Shown in pieces: positions 14,647 through 23,147 of a stretch of 36,073 nt of DNA. The first letter of the stretch is position 1. Each line of letters opens with the position of its first letter. The notes beneath the pieces were generated by a model. The model was not told the origin of the DNA, did no database searches, and saw nothing but the letters and a program-made list of their open reading frames with translations. The position numbers and the translations under genes were made by a program. The stretch is from an uncultured Clostridia bacterium (GTDB taxonomy: Bacteria > Bacillota > Clostridia > Lachnospirales > Anaerotignaceae). The DNA lies in contig CALWEX010000083.1 of assembly GCA_944377425.1 (NCBI GenBank), forward strand, positions 1-36,073, written 5' to 3'.

Positions 14647-16626
14647 TTATTTTTCAAGCATTTTTTCCATTATTTTGTTGCTGCGCTCTATGAATTTAGC
14701 TGTTTCCTCAGGAGAGAGAGCTTTCTGGCTCATCATAGCTAAATCGTAAATCTGCTGGCAAACAAGGTCTGAATATTCTTTCTTTTCCGGAACAGCTTTT
14801 ATTTCCATAAGCTTTTTAACAAGGCTGTTGTTAGTGTTAAGCACAAGTGTGTATTCTGGTTTAACATCACCAAACATCTTAAGAAGCTCAGGCTGGCCTT
14901 TGTATGCTTCCATCATATCCAGCATACGGCGGGAGCGCTCACTGATAAGCATCATACCCGCAACATCAGGTGTTTTTAAGCCTTCGGCTTTAACGCTAAG
15001 TTCTTTGTTATTAAGTGTTCCTCTAAAAAGATTCTGCATTTCTTCTGAAAGAGTTTTGTCCTCTTTTGCGCTGTCATCTTTTAAAGTGTCTGCAATATCG
15101 GCGTCAATTCTTTCAAATGAAGGTTTGCCGCTTAACTTATATTCAAGGAAAGATATAAAGTTAAGGTCTATTCGTGATGAAAGTATAAGAGCTTCCATGC
15201 CTTGCTCTTTAAACATGTTAATATACTGTATCTGTTCTTTTTCGTCAGTTGCATAAAATACCTTGTTTTCGTGCTTGTCCTTGTTGTCTTCAAGGTACTG
15301 CTCAAGTGTTTTGTAAACACCGTTTGTTGTTTTGTATATAAGGGATTCTTTGATTTTGTCGTAGAATTTTTCTTCTTTCATACAGCCGTATTTAATGAAA
15401 AGGCTGATGTCGTCCCAGAATTTTTCGTAGCTTTCACGGTCGTTTTTAAATATGCTGTTAAGCTTGTCAGCCACTTTTTTAGCAATATAATTGCTCATTT
15501 TAGAAGCATATCCGTCGTTTTGCAGTGCACTTCTTGAAACATTAAGCGGCAAATCCGGGCAGTCCATAACGCCTTTTAATAAAAGAAGAAATTCCGGAAC
15601 AACTTCTTTTATGTTATCGGCAATATAAACCTGATTTGAATAAAGTTTAATTTCGCCTTCCAGTACATCTACATCGCTTAAAAGCTTAGGGAAGTAGAGT
15701 ATGCCTTTAAGGTTAAACGGATAGTCCATGTTAAGATGTATCCAGAAAAGAGGGTCTGACATATCGTTAAATACTTTATGATAGAACTCTTTGTAGTCAT
15801 CATCTGTTAAATCTTTTGGATTTTTAAGCCAAAGCGGTGTTGTGTCGTTAATAGGAAGTGGTTTTGTTTCTTCTTTTTCTTCCGCTTTTGTTTCAGCAGA
15901 ATTTTCTGCATTTTCAGTTTTTTCAGTATTTTCAGCAGCTTTTTTTGCCATTTCCTCGGCTTCTGCCTTTATTTCTTCTTCTGTTTTTTCTCTCTCAAAA
16001 TTAAAGAAAATTTCAACAGGCATAAATGAGCAGTATTTTCTTAATGTTTTGTACATAAGAGAATAGTCAAGGAACTCTTTTCCGTCTTCACCTATATAAA
16101 GGGTTATTGTTGTGCCTCTTGTCTGTCTTGTGCCGTCTGTAATTTCGTAATCAATGCCGCCGTCAGAAATCCATTTTGCGCTTTCAGCGCCTGGAGCGTA
16201 GGAAAGTGTATCAATTACAACTTTGTCTGCTACCATAAATGCTGAGTAAAAACCAAGACCGAAATGGCCTATAATGTCGTTTTCTTCTGCTGTTTTTTCG
16301 CTATATTTAGCCATAAAATCGCTGGCGCCTGAAAAAGCTATCTGATTGATGTATTTTTTAATCTCGTCAGCTGTCATTCCAATACCGTTATCGGAAACGG
16401 TAATTGTTTTTTCTTTCTCGTTTACATCTACATGGATAGCATATTCCTCGTTTTCATTTGCTTCGGCCTCACCCATTGAAACAAGTTTTTTAAATTTTGT
16501 AACAGCATCACAGCCGTTTGATACAAGCTCTCTTACAAATATATCTTTGTCTGTATAAAGCCATTTTTTTATAATAGGTAAAAAGTTTTCACTGTTAATT
16601 GATAAATTGCCCTTTTCCTGAGCCAT
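14647..16626 (-). CDS. htpG: Molecular chaperone HtpG (Hsp90 family)
   Basis: This 659-aa ATP-dependent cytoplasmic chaperone has an N-terminal GHKL ATPase domain with catalytic Glu33 in RELVSNGCDA, DNGIGM at residues 79-84 and the lid/Gly motif HFGLGFYSAF at 121-130. The middle domain contains NVSRSALQ with the catalytic-loop arginine, and a C-terminal dimerisation domain follows. Between the first two domains (about 203-246) lies a Glu/Ala/Lys-rich charged linker of about 40 residues, longer than in E. coli HtpG and reminiscent of eukaryotic Hsp90. AGGAGG is 8 nt before the ATG. A perfect CIRCE element and a SigA promoter lie upstream, so control by HrcA is expected. Confidence 0.97.
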   Translation of the reverse strand: MAQEKGNLSINSENFLPIIKKWLYTDKDIFVRELVSNGCDAVTKFKKLVSMGEAEANENEEYAIHVDVNEKEKTITVSDNGIGMTADEIKKYINQIAFSGASDFMAKYSEKTAEENDIIGHFGLGFYSAFMVADKVVIDTLSYAPGAESAKWISDGGIDYEITDGTRQTRGTTITLYIGEDGKEFLDYSLMYKTLRKYCSFMPVEIFFNFEREKTEEEIKAEAEEMAKKAAENTEKTENAENSAETKAEEKEETKPLPINDTTPLWLKNPKDLTDDDYKEFYHKVFNDMSDPLFWIHLNMDYPFNLKGILYFPKLLSDVDVLEGEIKLYSNQVYIADNIKEVVPEFLLLLKGVMDCPDLPLNVSRSALQNDGYASKMSNYIAKKVADKLNSIFKNDRESYEKFWDDISLFIKYGCMKEEKFYDKIKESLIYKTTNGVYKTLEQYLEDNKDKHENKVFYATDEKEQIQYINMFKEQGMEALILSSRIDLNFISFLEYKLSGKPSFERIDADIADTLKDDSAKEDKTLSEEMQNLFRGTLNNKELSVKAEGLKTPDVAGMMLISERSRRMLDMMEAYKGQPELLKMFGDVKPEYTLVLNTNNSLVKKLMEIKAVPEKKEYSDLVCQQIYDLAMMSQKALSPEETAKFIERSNKIMEKMLEK

Positions 16627-16668
16627 GTTTATTACCTCCTACAATATAGTTACAGTCTGTTTATTGAT

Positions 16669-16696
16669 ATTTTATCACTAAGGATATAAAAGTCAA
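16669..16696 (-). promoter_or_regulatory. SigA-type promoter of htpG
   Basis: Leftward TTGACT (16696-16691) and TAAAAT (16674-16669) are 16 bp apart. The start would be about 35 nt before the coding region. Confidence 0.7.
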
Positions 16697-16703
16697 GAAA
16701 AAA

Positions 16704-16730
16704 TTAGCACTCACAATAAAAGAGTGCTAA
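16704..16730 (-). promoter_or_regulatory. CIRCE element (HrcA operator)
   Basis: TTAGCACTC-N9-GAGTGCTAA matches the CIRCE consensus at all 18 arm positions with the standard 9-bp spacer. It lies 8 bp upstream of the -35 box of the htpG promoter, rather than at the start site where CIRCE is commonly found. Confidence 0.95.
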
Positions 16731-16744
16731 CAAATTTGTAGCAT

Positions 16745-16768
16745 TAAAAAAGCGCCTTTTAAGACGCT
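16745..16768 (-). terminator. Terminator overlapping the stop codon of the YczE-like gene
   Basis: Leftward, AGCGTCTT and AAGGCGCT pair around AA and are followed by TTTTTT. The TAA stop codon (16761-16759) lies inside the hairpin. Confidence 0.85.
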
Positions 16769-17400
16769 GAAAAAATTTTATCTTTTATAAAACCACAGTG
16801 TTTTCCCATTAGCCTTGCTATAAAGCCTACAAGTATGGCGGCTACTATTGTGCCTTCTCTTACACCGTATAAAGAGTGGGAAAGAATAATTGATATAGCC
16901 GCGGCAATTACTGTCATAGAAACGTCAAAGGCAACCTTTGAAACACCAAACTCAGATTTAATGCAGTATACAACAGCTCTTACAAAGGATTCGCCGGGAA
17001 GCATAACAACATTGGCCAAAACCTCGGTATAAACGCCTATGCCTAAAACTATACAGCCTATTAACAGGTAAAATATTTTAGCGACGTAAAATTCTGGGTT
17101 TACAAAACTTAAAAGGGACATGCATAAATCTATAAAATAACCAAAAGGAAATGAAACAGGTATTTGAAGCAAATGCTCAGGATTAAAATCCTTTCTTAAC
17201 AGTATAAACTGCAAAAGTATTAATAAAAGAGAGAATATAACTGTAAATTGTCCAAGACTTAAAGGAAAATTAAGGCTTAAAACATAAGGTATTGACGAAA
17301 TAGGTGATGTGCCTAAATCAGCTTTTGTAATAAGGCTTACACCAAGAGAGTTAATAAAAAGACCGATAATAAAAATTACATAGCGTTTTGCTTTTTCCAT
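16759..17400 (-). CDS. YczE/YitT-like integral membrane protein
   Basis: This 213-aa protein has about five hydrophobic segments and the family pattern GLFINSLGVSLITKADLGTSP near residues 13-33, typical of YczE/YyaS/YitT-type membrane proteins (DUF6198-like). The function of the family is not established. AAAGGGG lies 11 nt before the ATG. The gene is divergent from a PadR regulator, and a PadR box overlaps the -35 box of its promoter, so it is probably the main target of that repressor. By analogy with other PadR targets it could be linked to envelope stress or to a toxic compound, but this is not shown by the sequence. Confidence 0.8.
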   Translation of the reverse strand: MEKAKRYVIFIIGLFINSLGVSLITKADLGTSPISSIPYVLSLNFPLSLGQFTVIFSLLLILLQFILLRKDFNPEHLLQIPVSFPFGYFIDLCMSLLSFVNPEFYVAKIFYLLIGCIVLGIGVYTEVLANVVMLPGESFVRAVVYCIKSEFGVSKVAFDVSMTVIAAAISIILSHSLYGVREGTIVAAILVGFIARLMGKHCGFIKDKIFSAS

Positions 17401-17454
17401 TTAAAAATATACCCCTTTCCAAACAATGTTACCGATTTTAAAACTGCATTAAAT

Positions 17455-17483
17455 ATGCTATCACCAAAATAAAAACATGTCAA
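17455..17483 (-). promoter_or_regulatory. Promoter of the YczE-like gene
   Basis: Leftward TTGACA (17483-17478) and TAGCAT (17460-17455) are 17 bp apart. The -35 box lies inside the PadR box. Confidence 0.65.
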
Positions 17484-17497
17484 TATTTACATGTTTT
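17472..17497. promoter_or_regulatory. PadR-type operator (ATGT-N8-ACAT)
   Basis: AAAACATGT-N8-ACATGTTTT is a perfect inverted repeat of 9-bp arms and contains the ATGT-N8-ACAT core established for PadR repressors. It lies between the YczE-like gene and the padR gene. Confidence 0.85.
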
Positions 17498-17640
17498 ATT
17501 ATACATATAATACATTCATGCAGAAGGCGTGTTTAAAGGAATTTAATAATTATTAATAGCCTTTTGTATGGCTAAAAAAATAAGTTTATGCTATACTTTA
17601 CCCGTAAAAAACCATATGTGTTTATGTGGAGGTGAGTACA

Positions 17641-18183
17641 GTGGGAACATTAAAGTACGCCATATTGGGGCTTTTAAATAAAAAAAGCATGACAGGCTAT
17701 GAGCTTAAAAAGGAGTTTGAAACAACTCTTTTTGAATTTTGGAACGCTAAGCATAGCCAGATTTATCCCGAGCTTAAGGCCTTAACCGAAAACGGCCTTG
17801 TGGAATATAAAATTGAAATTACGGGCAATGTACTTGAAAAGAAAGTGTATTCCATAACACAAAGCGGCCGTGATGAGTTTATAAAATGGGTAAACAAGCG
17901 GCAGAAAATAAAAACAATACCTAAAGATGAGTTTAGGCTTCAGCTGTATTTTTCGGGCTCAATGGAACCTAAAGAAAGGCTTTCGCTTTTAAATGATATG
18001 CTTAAACAGCATAAAGAAAGGCTAAAGGAGTTAGGTGAAATTTCCAAAAAGTTTGAGCCTTCTCCGCCAAAAGACGAAGAAAGGTTTTGCGATTATATGG
18101 TGTTTTTAGGCGCTGTGGCAAGGGAAAAGGCTCAGTGCCAATGGCTTGAAAAATGTATTGCCCTTTGCAGGCAAAGACAATAA
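17641..18183 (+). CDS. PadR-family transcriptional regulator (Vir-type C-terminus)
   Basis: The start is set at GTG 17641, 5 nt after GGAGGTGA; an in-frame GTG at 17626 would lie before that site. The 180-aa protein opens with the PadR winged-helix domain (LKYAILGLLNKKSMTGYELKKEF, here described by its ends LKYAILGLL and TGYELKKEF), a WNAKHSQIYPELKAL recognition segment and a wing ending KKVYSIT. Residues about 95-180 form the longer helical C-terminal domain of subfamily-1 PadR proteins (AphA-like), used for dimerisation. It is divergent from the YczE-like membrane gene across a perfect PadR box, so it most likely represses that gene and perhaps itself. Confidence 0.92.
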   Translation: MGTLKYAILGLLNKKSMTGYELKKEFETTLFEFWNAKHSQIYPELKALTENGLVEYKIEITGNVLEKKVYSITQSGRDEFIKWVNKRQKIKTIPKDEFRLQLYFSGSMEPKERLSLLNDMLKQHKERLKELGEISKKFEPSPPKDEERFCDYMVFLGAVAREKAQCQWLEKCIALCRQRQ

Positions 18184-18214
18184 AAAACCGCGTTAAATTA
18201 GTATTTAAACGCGG
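18182..18214 (-). terminator. Terminator between padR and the DUF5721-like gene
   Basis: CCGCGTTAAAT and ATTTAAACGCGG pair (one bulge) around TAGT. Leftward the stem is followed by TTTTTT, so it ends the DUF5721-like gene, while rightward it lies 4 nt after the padR stop. Confidence 0.75.
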
Positions 18215-18224
18215 CTCAATTGCA

Positions 18225-18689
18225 TTATGAATCTTGTTTTATAGTTATGCCGTTGTTTTTAATAAATTCCTCAACATATTCGTCCCAAATAAAATCATGG
18301 CTTTTATCAAGTGTAAAGCTTTTAACAGAAGAGCCTGTAATTATGTTTAAAACGCCATTTTCATAAATAATGTTTATAAAAAGCACGGAGGCATTACTAC
18401 TGAGGCTTTCTGTTAGAGCTAAAGGCGCCGCAAGAACTATTTTCATGCTTTTAGGAAGCTTTGAGCCTTTTATAACTGAAAAAACATAAGGCCGTATTTC
18501 TTCCCATGTGCAGTATTTGCGCTCAGGCTGGTTATCATCATCAAAAAAATCAGGGTTTAAATCTCCTGATATTTCAAATGTAGTAAATGTTGTTGCCATT
18601 GCTTTATGAACAAGATAGTTATTAAACTCACTGCTTTTAAAAAGCAGATGCATAAATTCTTTTATACTTTCAACAGTTAAAGCAGTCAT
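18225..18689 (-). CDS. DUF5721-like protein of unknown function
   Basis: I place the start at ATG 18689 (154 aa, MTALTVESIKEFMHLLF), 6 nt after AGGGTGA; an in-frame GTG lies 9 nt earlier and inside that site. The layout (TTFTTFEISGDLNPDFFDDD near residues 35-54, then a YCTWEEIRPYVFSVIKGSKLP segment spanning roughly 59-79, then beta-strands ending FIWDEYVEEFI) resembles the DUF5721 proteins of Lachnospirales, whose function is unknown. It is soluble with no signal peptide. It stands alone, divergent from the MBOAT gene. The family match is from memory and moderately certain. Confidence 0.75.
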   Translation of the reverse strand: MTALTVESIKEFMHLLFKSSEFNNYLVHKAMATTFTTFEISGDLNPDFFDDDNQPERKYCTWEEIRPYVFSVIKGSKLPKSMKIVLAAPLALTESLSSNASVLFINIIYENGVLNIITGSSVKSFTLDKSHDFIWDEYVEEFIKNNGITIKQDS

Positions 18690-18724
18690 ATATATCACCC
18701 TTTAACATTGTACCGTTTTTTTTA

Positions 18725-18753
18725 TTGTAATACAACAATTTATATAGTATCAT
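18725..18753 (+). promoter_or_regulatory. Promoter of the acyltransferase pair
   Basis: TTGTAA and TATCAT are 17 bp apart, and the predicted start lies about 25 nt before the MBOAT start codon. Confidence 0.55.
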
Positions 18754-18783
18754 CAAGTTAATAAATTTTTAGGGAGAATAAAA

Positions 18784-20253
18784 ATGCTTTTTAACAGCCT
18801 TAATTTTATTATATTTTTTATAATTACAGCATGCCTTTACTACATACTGCCGTATAAAGCGGGAATATATATGCTTCTTGCCGGAAGCTATATATTTTAT
18901 ATGTGCTGGAATCCTAAGCTTATAGTTATAATAGTTTTTATTACTTTTATAAACTTTGTGGGGGCATATTTAATATACACAGCGCAAAACACTAAACGGA
19001 AAAAGATTTATTTGGCTTTGTGCATGGTTATTAATTTCGGTCTGCTTTTTGTATTTAAGTACATGGATTTTGCCTGCACAACATTAAACGGCATTTTAGC
19101 TGTATTTAACAGCGGTTTATATATTACTCCGCCGGATATTGTTTTGCCTATGGGTATTTCATTTTATACATTTCAGGCGGCAGCTTATACAATAGATGTT
19201 TACAGGGGAGAGCTTAAACCATCTAAAAGTTATGTTAAGTTTTCGCTTTTTATAACTTTTTTCCCTCAGCTTGTGGCAGGGCCTATTGAAAGAAGCAAAA
19301 ACCTTATAAAGCAGTTTAACACCAAAAATAAATTTAGAATGAGAAATGTGCTTATAGGCCTTGAAATGATGGCAACTGGATTTTTTAAAAAGGTTGTTAT
19401 TGCAGACAGGCTTGCTATTGGTGTAAATACAATATTCAATAATGCCCAGTCTTATGGCGGACTTTATTATATACTTGCAGCTTTTATGTTTACAATACAG
19501 ATTTACTGCGATTTCAGCGGTTATTCGGATATAGCAAGAGGTGCTGCAAAAGTGCTTGGTTTTAGGCTTATGGTAAACTTCGATAGGCCTTATGGCTCAA
19601 AGAGCCTTAGAGAGTACTGGAGAAGATGGCATATTTCTCTTTCCACTTGGTTTATGGACTATATTTATATACCCCTTGGCGGTAACCGCAAAGGCAGATT
19701 TGTTAAATACAGGAACCTTTTTATTACATTCCTTGTAAGCGGTCTTTGGCATGGTGCAGCGTATACATTTGTACTGTGGGGCGCTCTCCATGGTATTTAT
19801 ATGGTTGTAGAGGATATGTTAAGAACGGAATACAGAAAAATAAAAGACCTTTACGGCACATATAAACCAGCAGATAAAGCTATAGCAATATTATCGCCTT
19901 TTATAACATTTGGTTTTGTAATGTTTGCCTTTATACTTTTCAGGGCAAACTCTATTTCAGATGCATCATATATATTCTCTCATATATTCTGGGATTTCAG
20001 AAAATGGAATACAATTCAGTATTTATACGAAATGATAACCAGCCTTGGTATGAGCCTTTACGAGCTTAAAGTGGTGTTTATAGCTGTTTTGGTATTATTT
20101 ATATCCGAAGGTCTTGCAGGACACGATATAAGCGGCTTTGTACGTAAAAAAGGCTTTGTGGCAGAAGTTTTATATTACGCATTTATATTTTTATTTATAT
20201 TAACAGCGGGGGTATTCTACAATGCAGGAGAGTTCATATACTTCCAGTTCTGA
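18784..20253 (+). CDS. MBOAT-family O-acyltransferase (AlgI/DltB-like)
   Basis: This 489-aa polytopic membrane protein matches the membrane-bound O-acyltransferases that move acyl, usually acetyl, groups across the membrane for transfer to polysaccharides. The family motifs are FYTFQAAAYTIDVYRG near residue 127, FFPQLVAGPIER at 159-170, CDFSGYSDIARG at 242-253, YWRRWHISLSTW with conserved His283, and GLWHGAA with the catalytic His323. Length and motif spacing are normal. AGGGAG lies 7 nt before the ATG. The next gene overlaps it by 32 nt, forming a typical MBOAT plus SGNH/DHHW acylation pair. The polymer is unknown; a cell-surface glycan is likely. Confidence 0.93.
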   Translation: MLFNSLNFIIFFIITACLYYILPYKAGIYMLLAGSYIFYMCWNPKLIVIIVFITFINFVGAYLIYTAQNTKRKKIYLALCMVINFGLLFVFKYMDFACTTLNGILAVFNSGLYITPPDIVLPMGISFYTFQAAAYTIDVYRGELKPSKSYVKFSLFITFFPQLVAGPIERSKNLIKQFNTKNKFRMRNVLIGLEMMATGFFKKVVIADRLAIGVNTIFNNAQSYGGLYYILAAFMFTIQIYCDFSGYSDIARGAAKVLGFRLMVNFDRPYGSKSLREYWRRWHISLSTWFMDYIYIPLGGNRKGRFVKYRNLFITFLVSGLWHGAAYTFVLWGALHGIYMVVEDMLRTEYRKIKDLYGTYKPADKAIAILSPFITFGFVMFAFILFRANSISDASYIFSHIFWDFRKWNTIQYLYEMITSLGMSLYELKVVFIAVLVLFISEGLAGHDISGFVRKKGFVAEVLYYAFIFLFILTAGVFYNAGEFIYFQF

Positions 20254-21292
20254 CAGAAGAAAAGCAGTCAGAAAAAACAATATTTTATGTCTTATAAAAA
20301 TACTTACGGTTATAATTATAGTTGTACCTGTGTTTTTCTATTTTGGTTCGCTTTATAAATCAGCGGCAGATAAAAACGTAATTAACGCATTTACAAAACA
20401 GAGGTTTGACGATTTTTACGCTCTTGAGGAAAACAGCCTTGATATGGTTTTTGTAGGCTCATCACACTCATACTGTACATTTGACCCGGAGATAATAGAC
20501 AGCGGACTTAATTTAAACAGCTTTCAAATGGGAACGCCTTTGCAGCATCCAGATACAACTTATTACGAGCTTAAAGAGATACTTAAAACACAGCACCCAC
20601 AGTACGTAGTTATGGAAGTTTACTGGGATGTGCTTGATGATAAGTTTGATTTGCAGCAGGCAAATTCGTTTTTTGAAGTACTTAAAAGCGAGGATATAAA
20701 AAACGAGTACATTAAAAATGTGTTTCCTCTTGCGGACAAGGTTAAATATTATCTTTTGCCTATACGCTATCAGCAGAGCTATTTTGCTTATGAAGGCAGT
20801 CAAATGGAAAAGGATATTGAAAATAAATACGGCGTAACCAAAAAACAGGGCGAAGTTCAGCAGGGTGAGGAGTACTACCGCTCAAAGGGATATGTGTACT
20901 CTAACCAGCTTATGATTTCAACGGAGTATGACACAACAAACCAGTTCAGAAATTTTGACGGCAAGGATTTTGAAATAAATTCCACTCAAAGAAAGTACAT
21001 TGAAAAAATAGTTAAGCTCTGCAAAGATGAAAATATACAGCTTGTATTTGTAACTGCGCCAGTTGCCAATGTTTCTATGGACTATATTAAAAATTATGAT
21101 TTAGTGCATAATGCTGTGGCGGCTATGACGGCCCAAAACGGTGTGCCGTACATTGATTACAATATAGAAAACGAGAAAAAAGATATGCTTACAAACGAGA
21201 ATTTCCGCGATGATGCACACTTAAACCACAGCGGTGTTGAAATTGTAGACAGTCATTTTATTCAGTGGTTTAAAGAAAATATTATGCTTTAA
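20222..21292 (+). CDS. SGNH/DHHW-like membrane-anchored partner of the MBOAT acyltransferase
   Basis: This 356-aa protein has a short cytoplasmic N-terminus, one membrane anchor (about residues 21-42) and an extracellular SGNH-hydrolase-like domain. The nucleophile block is MVFVGSSHSY (Ser80/81) and the C-terminal block is RDDAHLNHSG with a DxxH pair (Asp330, His333). This is the AlgX/AlgJ/PatB-like architecture that accepts the acyl group delivered by an MBOAT protein and passes it to a glycan. It overlaps the MBOAT gene by 32 nt, implying coupled translation, and GGGGG precedes its ATG by 9 nt. A later in-frame start would delete the membrane anchor, so this start is preferred. Specific acceptor unknown. 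Confidence 0.85.
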   Translation: MQESSYTSSSDRRKAVRKNNILCLIKILTVIIIVVPVFFYFGSLYKSAADKNVINAFTKQRFDDFYALEENSLDMVFVGSSHSYCTFDPEIIDSGLNLNSFQMGTPLQHPDTTYYELKEILKTQHPQYVVMEVYWDVLDDKFDLQQANSFFEVLKSEDIKNEYIKNVFPLADKVKYYLLPIRYQQSYFAYEGSQMEKDIENKYGVTKKQGEVQQGEEYYRSKGYVYSNQLMISTEYDTTNQFRNFDGKDFEINSTQRKYIEKIVKLCKDENIQLVFVTAPVANVSMDYIKNYDLVHNAVAAMTAQNGVPYIDYNIENEKKDMLTNENFRDDAHLNHSGVEIVDSHFIQWFKENIML

Positions 21293-21375
21293 CATTTAGT
21301 GGCGGTAATTATGTTGGACTCAGAAGGAAAAGTTGTTGTTTCTAAAGAATACATAAATAACTTGAATAATTGAGT

Positions 21376-21404
21376 TTGACGAAGTTTTTGGGATATAGTA
21401 AAAT
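21376..21404 (+). promoter_or_regulatory. Promoter of glnS
   Basis: TTGACG and TAAAAT are 17 bp apart, 46 nt before the glnS start codon. It probably drives the three genes up to the terminator at 24196. Confidence 0.75.
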
Positions 21405-21449
21405 AATGTATTAAGGTGAAGTTTGTATTTCTTACTGGAGGTAATTTAT

Positions 21450-23123
21450 ATGTCTGAAGATATTAAGAAAGTTTCCGGCGAGCTTGGTTCAACGGGAAAT
21501 TTTATTCACAGTTATATACAGGAAGATTTAAAGGGAGAGCTTAATAAGCTTTACACACGCTTCCCACCAGAGCCTAACGGCTATTTGCATATAGGCCATG
21601 CTAAAAGCATATGCCTTAACTTTGGTCTTGCTAAGCTTTATGGTGGAAAGTGCAATCTGCGTTTTGATGACACAAACCCTACAAAAGAAGACAACGAGTA
21701 TGTAGAGGCAATAGAAGAAGACGTTAAGTGGCTTGGCTTTAACTGGGAGGGTGAAGTGCGTTTTGCTTCATCATATTTTGATACTTTTTATGATGTAGCT
21801 GTTAAGCTTATTAAAGAAGGTAAAGCCTTTGTATGCGACCTTTCAGCAGAAGAAATGCGCCAGTACAGAGGAACCCTCAGCGAGCCAGGTAAAAACAGCC
21901 CTTACAGAGATAGAACAGTTGAGGAAAACCTTGACCTTTTTGAAAGAATGAAAAACGGTGAGTTTGAGGACGGAAGCCATACTTTAAGAGCTAAAATAGA
22001 TATGGCATCTCCTAACATTAACATGCGTGACCCGGTTATATACCGTATAGCCCATGCGTCACACCACAGAACAGGTGATAAGTGGTGCATATACCCTATG
22101 TACGACTTTGCACATCCTTTGGAGGACGTTATTGAGGGTATAACTCATTCTATATGTACAATGGAGTTTGAAGACCACAGACCGCTTTATGACTGGGTAG
22201 TTGAAAACTGCGGACTTAAAGCAAAACCAAGACAGATAGAGTTTGCCCGTTTAGGCATGACAAATACTGTAATGAGCAAAAGAAAGCTCCGTGCCCTTGT
22301 GGAAAACGGACTTGTAGACGGCTGGGACGACCCACGTATGCCGACAATTTCCGGCCTTAGAAGAAGGGGCTACACTCCAGAGGCTATACGAACATTCTGT
22401 GAGAAGATAGGTGTAAGTAAAGCCAATAGCCGTGTAGACAGCTCACTTCTTGACTACTGCATAAGAGATGACCTTAAAGCAAAAGCTAATGTTGTTATGG
22501 CTGTTCTTGACCCGCTTAAAGTTATAATAGACAACTATCCGGAAGGTCAGGTAGAGTTTATGGAATTGGAAAACAATCCTGAAAATCCGGAGCTTGGCAC
22601 AAGAAGTGTTCCATTCTCTAAAGAAATATATATCGAAAGAGAGGACTTTATGGAAGTACCTGTTAAAAAATTCTTCCGTTTGGCCCCTCTTAAAGAAGTA
22701 AGGCTTAAAGGTGCTTACTTTGTTACATGCGTAGGCATTGACAAAGACGGCGACGGCAATATAACAGCTATCCACTGCACATACGACCCTGAAACAAGAA
22801 GCGGTTCCGGCTTTGACGGAAGAAAAGTAAAAGGCACACTTCACTGGGTAAATGCCGATACAGCAGTTAAGGCCGAAGCAAGGCTTTATGATTATATGAT
22901 GCTTGATAATCCTGACGACCCTGACGGCGAAATGATTATGAACCCAGAAAGCCTTGTAGTTAAGGAGTGTCTTGTAGAGCCTTCTGTTAAAGACGCCAAA
23001 GGCGGGGATAAATTCCAGTTTATGCGTAATGGTTATTATTGTGTTGACACTAAGGACTCAAAAGAAGGCGCCCTTGTGTTTAACCGTATTGTGCCTTTAA
23101 AGAGCTCTTTTAAAGCAAAATAA
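21450..23123 (+). CDS. glnS: Glutaminyl-tRNA synthetase
   Basis: This 557-aa class I synthetase charges tRNA-Gln with glutamine in the cytoplasm. The start is ATG 21450, preceded by GGAGG at 8 nt; an in-frame TTG at 21423 lies before that site. The HIGH-type motif is [14 protein letters not shown], and the KMSKS-type motif is VMSKRKL. The catalytic part contains RFDDTNP and [16 protein letters not shown] (substrate pocket), and the C-terminal 200 residues are the beta-barrel anticodon-binding domain of GlnRS ([18 protein letters not shown]). These features separate it from GluRS. Bacteria with GlnRS can form Gln-tRNA directly without the amidotransferase route, and GlnRS is patchily distributed in Firmicutes. 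The next gene follows after 24 nt. Confidence 0.96.
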   Translation: MSEDIKKVSGELGSTGNFIHSYIQEDLKGELNKLYTRFPPEPNGYLHIGHAKSICLNFGLAKLYGGKCNLRFDDTNPTKEDNEYVEAIEEDVKWLGFNWEGEVRFASSYFDTFYDVAVKLIKEGKAFVCDLSAEEMRQYRGTLSEPGKNSPYRDRTVEENLDLFERMKNGEFEDGSHTLRAKIDMASPNINMRDPVIYRIAHASHHRTGDKWCIYPMYDFAHPLEDVIEGITHSICTMEFEDHRPLYDWVVENCGLKAKPRQIEFARLGMTNTVMSKRKLRALVENGLVDGWDDPRMPTISGLRRRGYTPEAIRTFCEKIGVSKANSRVDSSLLDYCIRDDLKAKANVVMAVLDPLKVIIDNYPEGQVEFMELENNPENPELGTRSVPFSKEIYIEREDFMEVPVKKFFRLAPLKEVRLKGAYFVTCVGIDKDGDGNITAIHCTYDPETRSGSGFDGRKVKGTLHWVNADTAVKAEARLYDYMMLDNPDDPDGEMIMNPESLVVKECLVEPSVKDAKGGDKFQFMRNGYYCVDTKDSKEGALVFNRIVPLKSSFKAK

Positions 23124-23147
23124 CTCCTTTTTTCGGAGGTGAAATAT

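Noticed and set aside
15842..16066. Ser/Phe-rich rightward frame inside htpG
   Set aside because: It is the antisense image of the Glu/Lys-rich HtpG linker, with no start signals.
21311..21373. 20-codon frame MLDSEGKVVVSKEYINNLNN between the SGNH-like gene and glnS
   Set aside because: A weak GGCGG precedes it, but it is too short to support and could be a chance frame or a remnant; it ends just before the glnS promoter.
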